A DNA stretch of 64,000 nucleotides from an uncultured Treponema sp. (lineage in GTDB: Bacteria > Spirochaetota > Spirochaetia > Treponematales > Treponemataceae): NCBI GenBank assembly GCA_934718065.1, contig CAKUZR010000001.1, forward strand, positions 62,001 to 126,000, in the 5' to 3' direction. Position 1 is the first letter of the stretch; every line of letters starts with the position of its first letter. Below, one piece after another: positions 43,373 to 53,271 of the stretch. The translations under genes and the position numbers were made by a program. The notes below the pieces were generated by a model that ran no database searches, had not been told where the DNA came from, and saw only the letters and a program-made list of their open reading frames with translations.

Positions 43373-45880
43373 ATTTTCATTTCTAGGAACTTTGTCAAAT
43401 CCAACCAAGAAATCCGGATCCGAAATCTTTACAACTTTTACTCCAGTTGACTGATTTCCCTGCTGCGTAATAGCTTCAGCTGTAACCCGCAAAGTCTTTC
43501 CCTGGCTAGTCATGCAGACAATTTCATCCTTGTCAGAAACCGCAAGAATTCCAACGATTTCACCGCGCTCTTCTGTTTTTCCAAAAATCTTCTGTCCGCC
43601 AGTTCCGCGCCCATGAGGATTGAAGTTTTCAAATTTAACGCGTTTTCCATAGCCCTTTTCTGTAAGAAGAAGAATGCTGTCATCCGGTTCAATTTTTATT
43701 GCTCCAGAAATCTCATCGCCTTCAGAAAGTTTCATTCCTTTTATGCCGCTGCTCGCCCTTCCCATGCAGCGAACATCTTTTTCACTAAACCGAAGAGCTT
43801 TTCCACGGCGTGTAACAAGAAGAACTTCTGACTCGCCGTCTGTAGGAATTGCGCTGATAAGCTTGTCTCCGTCACGGAGCTTCAAGCCAATAATTCCACG
43901 GGTTTTTGCATTAGAAAATTCCGAAGTCTGAACTTTTTTAACAATGCCGTTTGCAGTTGTCATGAAAAGGAACTGGTCTTCACGGAATTCGCGCAAAGTT
44001 ACAACTGTAGTAATTTCTTCATCTGCACCGATTGCAATCAGACTCTTGATATTTGTTCCGCGCGCATTCTTTGAAGTTTCCGGAATTTCATGAACTTTTA
44101 TCCAGTAAGCCCTTCCCATATTTGTAACAAACAAAATGTGATCATGTGTTGAACCTATGAAAAGCTGGTTTACATAATCATCTTCTATCAAAGAAGTGCT
44201 GTTGCTTCCAGTTCCTCCCCTGCTCTGCTTCTTGTACTGAGTAACAGAAACACGCTTCATATAACCAAGTTTAGAAATCATGACAACCATGTCTTCTTCC
44301 TTAATCATATCTTCAACGTTGATCTGCTCAACTTCATCAGCAACAATATCAGTTCTTCGCTCGTCGCCGTATTTTTCCGCAAGAGCCTGGGTTTCGTTCT
44401 TTATAGTTTCAAGAATTTTATTGTGGTCATCCAAAAGTCCCTGAAGATAATCAATCAGAGCCTGGAGTTCCTTTATTTCATTCTGCAAATCTTCAATCTG
44501 AAGATGAGTAAGTCTTTTCAGCTGCATATCAACAATTGCCTGAGCCTGCTCATCATCAAAATTGAACCGCTTTTCAAGTGAAAGCTTCGCAATTTCTGTA
44601 GTTTCACTTCCGCGGATGATTTTTATTACTTCATCAATATTGTTTATGGCGGTAATTAGAGCTTCAAGAATATGCATTCTGTGCTTTGCAACTTTCAAAT
44701 CGTAAATTGTGCGGCGTGTAATTACTTCATCACGGTGCTTTACAAAATGAAAAATCAGCTGCTTCAGCGTAAGAATTTCAGGCTTCAAGTAAGTCTGCGG
44801 CAAAGTAAGATAACCTGGCTCGTTATAGCGAGGCTCGCCTTCTTTTTCCTGCGGAACAAGCGCAAGATTTATTACTCCAAAATTTGACTGCAAATCTGTT
44901 TTTGCAAAAAGCTGATTCAATACAAGTTTTGTAATTGCACCTTTTTTCAAATCAACAACAAGACGCATTCCGGTTCTATCAGAAGATTCATCGTTTGCGC
45001 CAACAATTCCGTCAATCTGCTTGTCGCGGACAAGTTCCTTTATGCGGCGGATAATATTTGTTGTGTTTATTCCGTATGGAACTTCTGTAAAAACAATTGA
45101 TTCTCTTCCATGCTTGTCTGTTTCAATTGTAAATTTTGAACGGATGGTTATTTTTCCGCGGCCAGTTTTATAGGCTTTCTTAATTCCTTCGCGGCCGTAA
45201 ATAATTCCGCCAGTAGGAAAATCCGGACCTTTGATATATTTCATCAGCTCGTCAATTGAAATTTCAGGATTGTCAATGTAAGCACAAATTGCTGCGGCAA
45301 CTTCACGAAGATTGTGAGTCGGCATATTTGTAGCCATTCCGACTGCGATTCCTGTTGTTCCGTTGCAAAGAAGGAACGGAAAAGCTCCAGGAAGAACAGA
45401 AGGCTCTTTCGTGGTGTCGTCAAAATTGGCAACCATATCAACTGTATTTTTAGAAATGTCCGCAACCATTTCTTCTGTGATTTTAGACATTTTAGCTTCA
45501 GTGTAGCGGTAAGCAGCCGCCGGATCACCTGCGATTGTACCAAAGTTTCCCTGCGGAGTTACAGTTGTATATCTCTGGGCAAAATCCTGGCCAAGGCGGA
45601 CAAGCGCATCGTAAACAGAAGCGTCTCCGTGCGGATGGTAATGACCAAGAACTTCACCAACAATTGTAGCGCATTTTTTTGTTTTTCCGCCAGAAGCAAG
45701 ATGAAGAGTATCCATCGCATACATAATTCTTCTGTGAACAGGCTTAAGTCCATCCCGAACGTCCGGCAGCGCGCGCTGAACAATTACCGACATTGAGTAA
45801 TCGATATATGCTTTTTTTACTTCTTCTTCAATTGGAATTTTTATTAAAGTTCCGCCTTCAGCAGTTTTTGTCTGTTCCAT
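43370..45880 (-). CDS. gyrA: DNA gyrase subunit A
   Basis: An 836-residue type II topoisomerase subunit. QRALPDVRDGLKPVHRRI is at the N-terminus. The active-site Tyr is in AYRYTEAKM (~residue 123). Six beta-propeller blades make up the C-terminal domain. The GyrA box is degenerate (QSRGGTG instead of QRRGGKG). In the quinolone region HPHGDASVYD carries Ala at the position of E. coli Ser83 (codon GCT). It lies 43 bp after gyrB and shares its operon. Confidence 0.96.
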   Translation of the reverse strand: MEQTKTAEGGTLIKIPIEEEVKKAYIDYSMSVIVQRALPDVRDGLKPVHRRIMYAMDTLHLASGGKTKKCATIVGEVLGHYHPHGDASVYDALVRLGQDFAQRYTTVTPQGNFGTIAGDPAAAYRYTEAKMSKITEEMVADISKNTVDMVANFDDTTKEPSVLPGAFPFLLCNGTTGIAVGMATNMPTHNLREVAAAICAYIDNPEISIDELMKYIKGPDFPTGGIIYGREGIKKAYKTGRGKITIRSKFTIETDKHGRESIVFTEVPYGINTTNIIRRIKELVRDKQIDGIVGANDESSDRTGMRLVVDLKKGAITKLVLNQLFAKTDLQSNFGVINLALVPQEKEGEPRYNEPGYLTLPQTYLKPEILTLKQLIFHFVKHRDEVITRRTIYDLKVAKHRMHILEALITAINNIDEVIKIIRGSETTEIAKLSLEKRFNFDDEQAQAIVDMQLKRLTHLQIEDLQNEIKELQALIDYLQGLLDDHNKILETIKNETQALAEKYGDERRTDIVADEVEQINVEDMIKEEDMVVMISKLGYMKRVSVTQYKKQSRGGTGSNSTSLIEDDYVNQLFIGSTHDHILFVTNMGRAYWIKVHEIPETSKNARGTNIKSLIAIGADEEITTVVTLREFREDQFLFMTTANGIVKKVQTSEFSNAKTRGIIGLKLRDGDKLISAIPTDGESEVLLVTRRGKALRFSEKDVRCMGRASSGIKGMKLSEGDEISGAIKIEPDDSILLLTEKGYGKRVKFENFNPHGRGTGGQKIFGKTEERGEIVGILAVSDKDEIVCMTSQGKTLRVTAEAITQQGNQSTGVKVVKISDPDFLVGFDKVPRNEN

Positions 45881-45923
45881 TTTTAATTCCTAAAAATTTT
45901 TTAATTCCTCAAATTTGATATTT

Positions 45924-47858
45924 TTAAATGTCCAAATTAGCGTAACTTGAATTTGTTTCTATAAATTGTCGGCGCGGCTCAACTTCTTCACCCATGCAGA
46001 CACTGAAAATTTTATCGGCGGCAATTGCGTCTGGAATTGTCACAACTCTCATGTGGCGATGCGCTGGATCCATTGTTGTTTCCCAAAGCTGCTTTCCGTC
46101 CATTTCACCAAGACCTTTGTAACGCTGAACATCTGCCTTGCTTCTGTTTTCTCCAAGCTCCTGAAGAGCATTGTCGCGTTCCTGCTCAGAATAGCAGTAA
46201 ACCGGCTCTTTTTTGCCAAGCTGAACTTTAAAAAGCGGAGGCATCGCAAGATAGACATATCCGTTCTCAATGAGCTGCGGCATATATCTGAAAAAGAATG
46301 TCAGAAGCAACGTTCTGATGTGTGAACCGTCAACATCGGCATCCGCCATAATTATAATTTTATGGTAGCGAAGTTTTTCAATATTGAAATCTTTTCCAAA
46401 TCCTGCGCCCAAAGAAGCGATTACCGGCTCAAGCTTGTCGTTGTTCATTACTTTTTCAGGACGAACTTTTTCAACATTCAGCATTTTTCCCCAAAGAGGC
46501 AAAATCGCCTGGGTTTTTGGATCGCGGCCTTTTTTTGCAGAACCGCCGGCAGAATCTCCCTCGACGATATAAACTTCACACTGGGCAGGATCTTTCAAAG
46601 AACAGTCTGAAAGTTTTTCAGGAAGACCAAATCCGTCTGACATAGTTTTTTTGCGGCTTGCGTCTTTTGCCTTTCTGGCGGCAATTCTGGCAGTCGCCTC
46701 GTTGATTGCCTTTTCAAGAACCGCTTCCAGAACTTTTGGATTCTGCTCAAAAAATATTGTAAGTTTTTCTTTTACCAATGAGTCAACAATTGTGCGGACT
46801 TCCGTGTTTCCAAGTTTTTCCTTTGTCTGACCTTCAAATTCCGGCTCAGGAACTTTCATTGAAAGAACAACAACAATTCCTGAACGAACGTCATCGCCGG
46901 TAAGTTTTTCATCCTTGTCAATTCGTTTTTTAAGCTTTTCATTTGAATCAAGTGCTTTGTTCAAAACAAACGTAAGCGCGGACTTAAATCCTTCAAGATG
47001 AGTTCCGCCGTCGCGGGTATTAATGTCGTTTACGTAAGTGTTTATGTTTTCATCAAAGCCATCGTTGTACTGAAACGCAAGCTCCGTAACAACATCATCT
47101 TTTTCGCCAGTTATATAAATCGGTTCAGGCGGAAGATAAAATTTGCTGTGCTTCGCTTCGTTCATTTCCTTTACATAATGAACAATTCCGCCTTCATACT
47201 TAAGAATTTCTTCCTTTGGATTTTCAAGACGTTCATCGCGGAAAATAATCGTTATTCCGCTGTTCAAAAAAGCCAGCTCGCGGAGACGTTTTTTCAGCAC
47301 ATCATAATCGTGAACTGTTGTTTCCGTAAAAATCGTTGCATCCGGCTTCCAGCGGATAGTTGTTCCATGAACTGAAGAATCAACATCGCCAATTACTTCA
47401 ACTTTTGTAGTTGGAATTCCGCGGGAATATTTCTGCTGGTAAATATGTCCGTCTCGCTTTACAGTAGCTTCCATCCAGACAGAAAGAGCGTTTACGCAGG
47501 AAACACCAACTCCGTGCAAGCCTCCGGAAACTTTGTAAGAGCCTTTGTCAAATTTTCCGCCGGCATGAAGACGCGTAAGAACAAGCTCAAGCGCGCTTAT
47601 ATGCTCAGTCGGGTGAATGTCAACAGGAATTCCGCGGCCATTGTCTTCAACGCGGACAACATCGTCTTTTTCAAGGGCAACAACAATTCGATCACAGTAG
47701 CCTGCCATCGCCTCGTCAATAGAATTGTCAACTGTTTCATAAACAAGATGATGAAGACCTCTTGGACCAGTAGAACCGATATACATTCCAGGGCGTTTTC
47801 TTACAGCTTCAAGTCCTTTTAAAACCTGGATATTACTTGCACCATATTCTGCAGCCAT
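45924..47858 (-). CDS. gyrB: DNA gyrase subunit B
   Basis: A 644-residue ATPase subunit. The GHKL fold has ETVDNSIDEAMAGYCD, DNGRGIPVDIHPTE and GGLHGVGVSCVNALS. The TOPRIM domain has VEGDSAGGSAKKGRD and DADVDGSHIRTLLLTF. The normally PLRGK motif reads PLWGKMLNVEK. AAGGA precedes the ATG. It is divergent from dnaA with 130 bp between them. Confidence 0.97.
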   Translation of the reverse strand: MAAEYGASNIQVLKGLEAVRKRPGMYIGSTGPRGLHHLVYETVDNSIDEAMAGYCDRIVVALEKDDVVRVEDNGRGIPVDIHPTEHISALELVLTRLHAGGKFDKGSYKVSGGLHGVGVSCVNALSVWMEATVKRDGHIYQQKYSRGIPTTKVEVIGDVDSSVHGTTIRWKPDATIFTETTVHDYDVLKKRLRELAFLNSGITIIFRDERLENPKEEILKYEGGIVHYVKEMNEAKHSKFYLPPEPIYITGEKDDVVTELAFQYNDGFDENINTYVNDINTRDGGTHLEGFKSALTFVLNKALDSNEKLKKRIDKDEKLTGDDVRSGIVVVLSMKVPEPEFEGQTKEKLGNTEVRTIVDSLVKEKLTIFFEQNPKVLEAVLEKAINEATARIAARKAKDASRKKTMSDGFGLPEKLSDCSLKDPAQCEVYIVEGDSAGGSAKKGRDPKTQAILPLWGKMLNVEKVRPEKVMNNDKLEPVIASLGAGFGKDFNIEKLRYHKIIIMADADVDGSHIRTLLLTFFFRYMPQLIENGYVYLAMPPLFKVQLGKKEPVYCYSEQERDNALQELGENRSKADVQRYKGLGEMDGKQLWETTMDPAHRHMRVVTIPDAIAADKIFSVCMGEEVEPRRQFIETNSSYANLDI

Positions 47859-47950
47859 TATTTTTTCCTTGATATATGATTTTTCGGAAATTTATATTCA
47901 TGAAATTGAATATTACAATATAGAAATAAATTATTTAAAATATACTTTGA

Positions 47951-47988
47951 TTGATTAAAAAAGTAAAGGCAGTTTATAATCATAAGCT
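47951..47988 (+). promoter_or_regulatory. Promoter of dnaA, predicted leaderless
   Basis: TTGATT (47951-47956), an 18-bp spacer and a perfect TATAAT (47975-47980) lie 8 bp before the dnaA ATG. No Shine-Dalgarno is present. No DnaA boxes are seen in this gyrB-dnaA gap. Confidence 0.65.
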
Positions 47989-49413
47989 ATGAGCGAACAG
48001 AATTATAAAGAAATTTGGCCTTTTGCAATGGAGCAAATCCACGAGGAATACAAAAACAACGGACAGGAAAATGAATTTGTGCTTTGGTACAAAATGGAAT
48101 ATCTGGAAGACACTTTGGACACAATAACAGTTTCTGTTCCTTCTGAATTTTTGTGGCAGAGAATGCTTTCAAAAGGAAATGTAAAAAAAGTAGAAAACAA
48201 AATCTGTGAAATTACAGGACGCTCAAGAATCAGCCTTTCTCCAAAATTCAATTCAATGACAATCCAGCCAGCGGCAAGTGTTGTTGAAGAAAAACCTGCA
48301 AAAACTAAAAAAGAAGAACCAAAAGAACCTGAAATTCAAATTCAGAAAGAACAGATAAAACCTAAAAATACAAATTCAACGCTGAATCCAAATTTCACTT
48401 TTGAAAATTTTGTAACAGGCGAAGAAATCGGAAGCAAATTCGCATACAATGTCTGCTACGCTGCATCTCTTGCTCCTGGTGAAAAAACAAATCCAATTCT
48501 TATTTACGGAGGAGTTGGACTTGGAAAAACACACCTTATGCAGGCAATCGGAAATGAAATTCTGAAAAACAGTTCGGAACAGAAAAAAATCTGCTTTATC
48601 CAGACTGAAAGTTTTCTGAATGAATTTTCTTCTTCTATAATTAATAAGACAACTGAAAAATTCAAACGCAAATACAGAAACCTTGACGTATTTCTTCTTG
48701 ACGATATTCACTTTTTGAACGGAAAAAGCGGACTTCAGGAAGAGCTTTTCTATGTTTTTGAAGCCCTGCACAAAAAAAAGGCTCAAATGGTTTTCACGTG
48801 CGACCGTCCTCTGAATGAAATAGGAAATATGGCGGAACGACTTGTAAGCCGCCTTGGAAGCGGAGCATGCCTTGACCTTCATATTCCAAATTTTGACACA
48901 AGAAAAGCCATTATCCACAAAAAGCTGGAAAACAAAGACAAAGCGCTGCCGGAAGAAATTATCGACTACATCGCAAAAACTGTGGAAACAAATATCCGCG
49001 ACCTTGAGTCAGCTTTGAACAAAATCATTATGTACACAGAATTTGTAAGCCCGAACATCACGCTGGAAATTGTTCAGCAGCAGCTTTCAAATTTGTATGC
49101 GGCTCCGGGCGCAGGAAATGTTTCTATAGAAAATATTCAGAAAGTTGTGGCGGACGCATACAATATTAAAGTCGAGGAACTGAAAGGAAAAAGAAGAGAT
49201 AAAAAATACATAATTCCTAGATTTATCGCGGTTTATATAACCCGGGAAATGACGGAATATGCTTACACAGAAATCGGCAACGAATTCGGCGGGCGCGACC
49301 ATACTTCAATAATGAACGGATACAACAAAATTGTTGAAAAAATAAATTCAGACCCTTCACTTCTGCAGAAAATAAAAAATTTAATGGAGGAAGTAAAAAA
49401 ATACAGCAAATAG
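47989..49413 (+). CDS. dnaA: Chromosomal replication initiator protein DnaA
   Basis: A 474-residue initiator. Domain I is ~residues 1-85, followed by a Lys/Glu-rich linker (~95-130). The AAA+ domain has Walker A YGGVGLGKTHL (~residues 168-178) and Walker B VFLLDDIHF. Domain IV carries the DnaA signature in GGRDHTSIMNGYNKI near the C-terminus. It unwinds the origin and loads the helicase. It heads the dnaA-dnaN-recF order and is divergent from gyrB-gyrA. Confidence 0.97.
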   Translation: MSEQNYKEIWPFAMEQIHEEYKNNGQENEFVLWYKMEYLEDTLDTITVSVPSEFLWQRMLSKGNVKKVENKICEITGRSRISLSPKFNSMTIQPAASVVEEKPAKTKKEEPKEPEIQIQKEQIKPKNTNSTLNPNFTFENFVTGEEIGSKFAYNVCYAASLAPGEKTNPILIYGGVGLGKTHLMQAIGNEILKNSSEQKKICFIQTESFLNEFSSSIINKTTEKFKRKYRNLDVFLLDDIHFLNGKSGLQEELFYVFEALHKKKAQMVFTCDRPLNEIGNMAERLVSRLGSGACLDLHIPNFDTRKAIIHKKLENKDKALPEEIIDYIAKTVETNIRDLESALNKIIMYTEFVSPNITLEIVQQQLSNLYAAPGAGNVSIENIQKVVADAYNIKVEELKGKRRDKKYIIPRFIAVYITREMTEYAYTEIGNEFGGRDHTSIMNGYNKIVEKINSDPSLLQKIKNLMEEVKKYSK

Positions 49414-49646
49414 GTATATATTATGTTAAAATGCTGTGGATAACTTGTTTATAATTGAAAAAATAAAGTAAAATTGTGAATAAGTTAGTTTAAAGTGAAT
49501 AAGAAAGCATCAGTTATGAACAATGCAATTCTTTTATTTACAAAAAGATAATCAACTTTTCCACTTTAAACGCATACTTATTATTAAATTTACTAAATTT
49601 ATATAAATTTAATAAATTCTAACTATGTGAAAAAGGAGAATAAAAT
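49414..49646. other. Candidate oriC: dnaA-dnaN intergenic region
   Basis: The 233-bp gap holds DnaA boxes in one orientation: TGTGGATAA (49435-49443, exact), TGTGAATAA (49475-49483) and AGTGAATAA (49494-49502). A very AT-rich stretch with repeated ATTTA/TAAAT follows (~49570-49625). The dnaA-dnaN position and box array match origins in several bacteria, but the gyrA-side cluster is a rival candidate. Confidence 0.6.
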
Positions 49647-50750
49647 ATGAAATTCACGTTCGACAGAGACGCAATGATGAAAGAAATTTCCATTGCTCAG
49701 GAAATTATTACAAATAAAAGCCCTATTTCTATACTTTCAAATATACTTTTAATAGCAAAAGACAACACGCTTACTATAAAAGCCTCAGACACTTCTGTAA
49801 ATTTTATAACAAACATTCCGGTTGATGTTCTGGAAGAAGGAAGCACAACTATTTTCTGCGATAAATTCAGCAACATTCTTTCTTCATTGCCAGCTGGAGA
49901 AATTGAATTTGAACAGCAGGACATAAAAGTTACAATCAAGCCTGTTTCTAAAAAAGTAAAATTCCAGCTGAAAAGCATTGCCAGCGAAAAATTCGCGGAA
50001 ATTCCGGAGGCAAACAACGTTCCTTTCTTTGAAATGCCTTCAAAAGACATAAAAGAAATGATTCAGCACACAATTTTTTCTGTTTCAGAAGACCAGAACA
50101 GATATTTTATGACAGGCGTTTATTTTACAAAAAAAGAAAATAAATTCGTTGCAGTTTCAACAGATGCACGACGACTTTCTTATGCGGAAAAAGAACTTCC
50201 AGCCGGAGTAAATTTTGAATCATCAATTGTGCCGACAAAAATTTTGAAATGTATTCTGAAAAACGCGCCGGATGAAGGAAATATTCAGATTGCAATTGTT
50301 GACAAGCTTATTTTTGTGCGCTTTGGAAGCTATGAATTTTCTTCAAAACTTCTTGAAGGTCAATTCCCGAACTATCAGAAAGTAATTCCGGAAAAACAGA
50401 ATTTCTACTTTTCTGTAAACAAATCTGACATTGAATCTGCGTTGCGAAGAATTGAAATTATGATAGATAAGAAAGTCAATAGAGTTCTGTTCAAAATAAG
50501 TCCTGGAATTCTTACACTGACTTCTCCGGAATCAGAAATTGGTACAGCGGACGAAGAAATTCCATGCCAGTACGAAGGAAATGAAATTACAATCGCCCTG
50601 AACAGCAGATATGTTTCTGAGCCTTTGAAAAATATAAGCACTGAATATGTTGTTTTTGAATTCACTGAAGTTATGAAAGCAATAACTCTGCGCTCCGAGC
50701 CGGCCGCGGATTTCTTTCATATCATAATGCCAATGAATTTGAACGGCTAG
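49647..50750 (+). CDS. dnaN: DNA polymerase III beta subunit (sliding clamp)
   Basis: A 367-residue clamp with three repeated domains. The N-terminus reads MKFTFDRDAMMKEISIAQEI, with LPAGEIEFEQQ and VSTDARRLSYAEKEL in the middle domain. The C-terminus HIIMPMNL is the usual clamp end. It tethers polymerase to DNA. AAAGGAG precedes the ATG. Confidence 0.97.
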   Translation: MKFTFDRDAMMKEISIAQEIITNKSPISILSNILLIAKDNTLTIKASDTSVNFITNIPVDVLEEGSTTIFCDKFSNILSSLPAGEIEFEQQDIKVTIKPVSKKVKFQLKSIASEKFAEIPEANNVPFFEMPSKDIKEMIQHTIFSVSEDQNRYFMTGVYFTKKENKFVAVSTDARRLSYAEKELPAGVNFESSIVPTKILKCILKNAPDEGNIQIAIVDKLIFVRFGSYEFSSKLLEGQFPNYQKVIPEKQNFYFSVNKSDIESALRRIEIMIDKKVNRVLFKISPGILTLTSPESEIGTADEEIPCQYEGNEITIALNSRYVSEPLKNISTEYVVFEFTEVMKAITLRSEPAADFFHIIMPMNLNG

Positions 50751-50753
50751 TAA

Positions 50754-51857
50754 ATGCCATTTCTTTCACTTTCATTATTTAATTTCCGCAATTTAAAGAA
50801 TGACAAAATAGATCTTCTTTCAAAGGAGGTTTATTTTGTCGGTGAAAATGGACAGGGAAAAAGCAATCTTCTTGAATCCCTTTATTATTCAGCGTACGGC
50901 TCTTCTTTCAGGACACACTCCGATGCGCAGATAATAAAGGAAGGCCAGTCGAATTTTTCAATTAATTCCTTGTACACAAATGAAAAAGAAAGCACTCAGA
51001 ATATAAAGGTCATTTACGATAAAGGAAAAAAAACAATTGAAAAAAATTTAAAGCGCATAAAAGACAGGAAGGAACTTGTAAATACAATTCCATGTGTGGT
51101 TTTTTGCCACGACGATATGCGTTTTGCAACCGGCGAGCCGGAATACAGAAGATTTTTTTTAGACCAGTCGCTTACAATGTATGATGAGCTTTATATTGAC
51201 GACCTTAGAAACTATAGAAAAATCCTTAAAACCCGGAATTTGATTCTAAAAGAATGTAAATATGAAATGCTTGATATTTATGACTATCAGCTTGCGCAGA
51301 AAGGTCTTGAAGTCCAGCTTAAAAGAAAGAATTTAGTTTTTCAGTTCAATGAAATTTTTGGAAAATTTTATGAGCAAATCTCCGGAATTGAAAATCTTGC
51401 GATTTCTTATATTCCAAGCTGGAAAGAAATAAAAAAAGATGTCGGAACAAAATTTCCTTCAGTTGAAGAAATCACGGAGCTTCTGAAAAACAAACGCGAT
51501 CAGGATAAAATAATGCAGACTACCCTTTCCGGGCCTCACAGAGACAAAATTATTTTTGTAAAAGATGGAAGGCAGTTTGTTCCAACGGCTTCAACAGGAC
51601 AGTGCCGGCTGGTTTCATTGATTTTAAGAATTGCACAGGCAGTTTATTACACAAGGCTTACAGGAATAAAACCGGTTCTTCTTATGGACGACGTTATGCT
51701 GGAGCTGGATCCGGAAAAAAGACAGAAAATCACAGCGCTTCTTCCGGAATATGACCAGCTTTTCTGCACTTTTCTGCCGGGCGAGCCTTATGAAAAATAT
51801 ATGAAGGAAAGCATAAAAATCTATAAAATAAGAAACGGTGAATGGTATGAGGAATGA
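50754..51857 (+). CDS. recF: DNA replication and repair protein RecF
   Basis: A 367-residue SMC-like ATPase: Walker A GENGQGKSN (~residues 30-38), signature TSTGQCRLVSL (~residues 281-291) and Walker B LLMDDVMLELD (~residues 305-320). It assists RecA loading at gaps. It starts 3 bp after dnaN and overlaps the DUF721 gene. Confidence 0.96.
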   Translation: MPFLSLSLFNFRNLKNDKIDLLSKEVYFVGENGQGKSNLLESLYYSAYGSSFRTHSDAQIIKEGQSNFSINSLYTNEKESTQNIKVIYDKGKKTIEKNLKRIKDRKELVNTIPCVVFCHDDMRFATGEPEYRRFFLDQSLTMYDELYIDDLRNYRKILKTRNLILKECKYEMLDIYDYQLAQKGLEVQLKRKNLVFQFNEIFGKFYEQISGIENLAISYIPSWKEIKKDVGTKFPSVEEITELLKNKRDQDKIMQTTLSGPHRDKIIFVKDGRQFVPTASTGQCRLVSLILRIAQAVYYTRLTGIKPVLLMDDVMLELDPEKRQKITALLPEYDQLFCTFLPGEPYEKYMKESIKIYKIRNGEWYEE

Positions 51858-52389
51858 AATAATTGATTGCTCTGAAATGCTCAGCAGAACCTTTGACAAT
51901 ATAGAAAAAGCGACTCTGGAAAGAAACAACAAATTTTTCTCTTCATGGAAATCGGTTGTAACAAAAATAAACCGCGCCGGCGACAAGGAATTCGGGCAGA
52001 AACTGTATGACCACAGTTCAATTGTTGATGTGAAAAATGGAATTCTTCTTGTTGAAACAGATCATCCTGGCTGGTCGCAGATGATGCAGTTCTACACAAA
52101 ATTTATTGTGAACGGAATGAATATGTACGTTCCTGAAATGGAAATAAAGGGAATTGTGTTCAGAACAAGGGGAAGCAACGCAGTCTTGAATTCTGTGGAC
52201 TACGGCAGCGAATTGAAAAAAGAGAACAGACGCATAAACAAAAAATATGAAAAGGAAGACGAATTTCTTAAGAAATATTCAAAAGATGACGACAAAAACT
52301 ATAAGGGAAGCAATGAACTTCCTGAAGAATTGAAGTTAATGTTTGAATCAATGAAAAAAAGTATGTTGACCAAAAACAAGAATAATTGA
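51847..52389 (+). CDS. DUF721 (DciA-like) protein
   Basis: A ~180-residue protein with the DUF721 core (FFSSWKSVVTKI ... LLVETDHPGWSQMMQF). DUF721 includes DciA, the ancestral helicase loader/helper, and such genes commonly follow recF. A Lys/Asp/Glu-rich tail ends the protein. Start taken as ATG at 51847; a GTG at 51838 is also in frame. It overlaps the recF stop. Confidence 0.82.
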   Translation: MRNEIIDCSEMLSRTFDNIEKATLERNNKFFSSWKSVVTKINRAGDKEFGQKLYDHSSIVDVKNGILLVETDHPGWSQMMQFYTKFIVNGMNMYVPEMEIKGIVFRTRGSNAVLNSVDYGSELKKENRRINKKYEKEDEFLKKYSKDDDKNYKGSNELPEELKLMFESMKKSMLTKNKNN

Positions 52390-52471
52390 TATATTAATTT
52401 ACTACATTTTGATATTTTATAATTCGCATAAAATATACGGATTTTATTTATAAAGAAGGAGCATTGTACTT

Positions 52472-52627
52472 ATGTTACGTACATACCAACCAAGCAAAGT
52501 AAAACGCAATAGAAAATTTGGTTTCAGAGCTAGAATGGCAACTAAAGGTGGACGCAAAGTTCTTGCACGTCGTCGTGCTAAGGGCCGGGCAAAACTTTCA
52601 ATTTCTGATGAAAAGAAGCCATACTGA
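52472..52627 (+). CDS. rpmH: 50S ribosomal protein L34
   Basis: A 51-residue highly basic protein beginning [18 protein letters not shown] and containing [14 protein letters not shown], the L34 signature. The tail SISDEKKPY is slightly longer than usual. AAGGAG lies 11 bp before the ATG. It precedes rnpA as in almost all bacteria. Confidence 0.97.
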   Translation: MLRTYQPSKVKRNRKFGFRARMATKGGRKVLARRRAKGRAKLSISDEKKPY

Positions 52628-52638
52628 TTTTTATAGGG

Positions 52639-53001
52639 ATGGAAACAGAGTTAGTCAAAACAGGATTTTTTAAACGTGAAGAACGAATAAAAAATCCTGC
52701 TGATTTCAAAACACTGTTTAAAAATGGAAACAAAGCGAGTATTTCTGGCGCCAAGATTTTTTTTAAAGAGAATGGAAAAGAAATAAATCGAGTTGGATTT
52801 CCGTTGCCTCGCGGTTATGGAAATGCGGTAGAAAGAAATTTATCTAAGCGTTACAGCCGCGAAGCCTATCGTTTTTTTAAAACACATCTGAACACCGGAT
52901 ATGATATTTTAATACTTGTTTATCCTGGAAATGACTCGTTCAGCACGCGATGTGTTCAATTTCGTACATTGTTTCAAAAGGCAGGATTAATAAAAGAATG
53001 A
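52639..53001 (+). CDS. rnpA: Ribonuclease P protein component
   Basis: A 120-residue protein with the RNR-like motif [16 protein letters not shown] (~residues 69-84) and an N-terminal [17 protein letters not shown]. It assists RNase P RNA in tRNA 5' maturation. It lies 11 bp after rpmH, and its stop overlaps the yidD ATG (ATGA). Confidence 0.92.
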   Translation: METELVKTGFFKREERIKNPADFKTLFKNGNKASISGAKIFFKENGKEINRVGFPLPRGYGNAVERNLSKRYSREAYRFFKTHLNTGYDILILVYPGNDSFSTRCVQFRTLFQKAGLIKE

Positions 53002-53219
53002 AAAATTTTTTAAAGAAATTTTTCTGTTTTTTTATCCGTTTTTATCAAAAAAATATTTCGCCTTTGCACCCTCGTTGTTGCAGATTCACACCGTCGTGCT
53101 CTCAATACGCTTTGGAAGCAATTCAAAAATATGGTTCTGGTAAAGGAACTTTTCTAGCAATAAAACGAATATTACGTTGCAATCCTTTTTTCAAAGGCGG
53201 CTATGACCCGGTTCCATAG
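52998..53219 (+). CDS. yidD: Membrane protein insertion efficiency factor YidD
   Basis: A 73-residue protein with the YidD signature: [28 protein letters not shown], three conserved Cys and a GGYDPVP end. The ATG at 52998 overlaps the rnpA stop by 4 bp. It helps YidC insert membrane proteins. The open frame starts upstream but the family begins at this ATG. Confidence 0.94.
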   Translation: MKNFLKKFFCFFIRFYQKNISPLHPRCCRFTPSCSQYALEAIQKYGSGKGTFLAIKRILRCNPFFKGGYDPVP

Positions 53220-53271
53220 AAATAAATTTCTTAAAGAATTGAAAAGTTTTTAGCTGTCTGGGAGAATTTTC

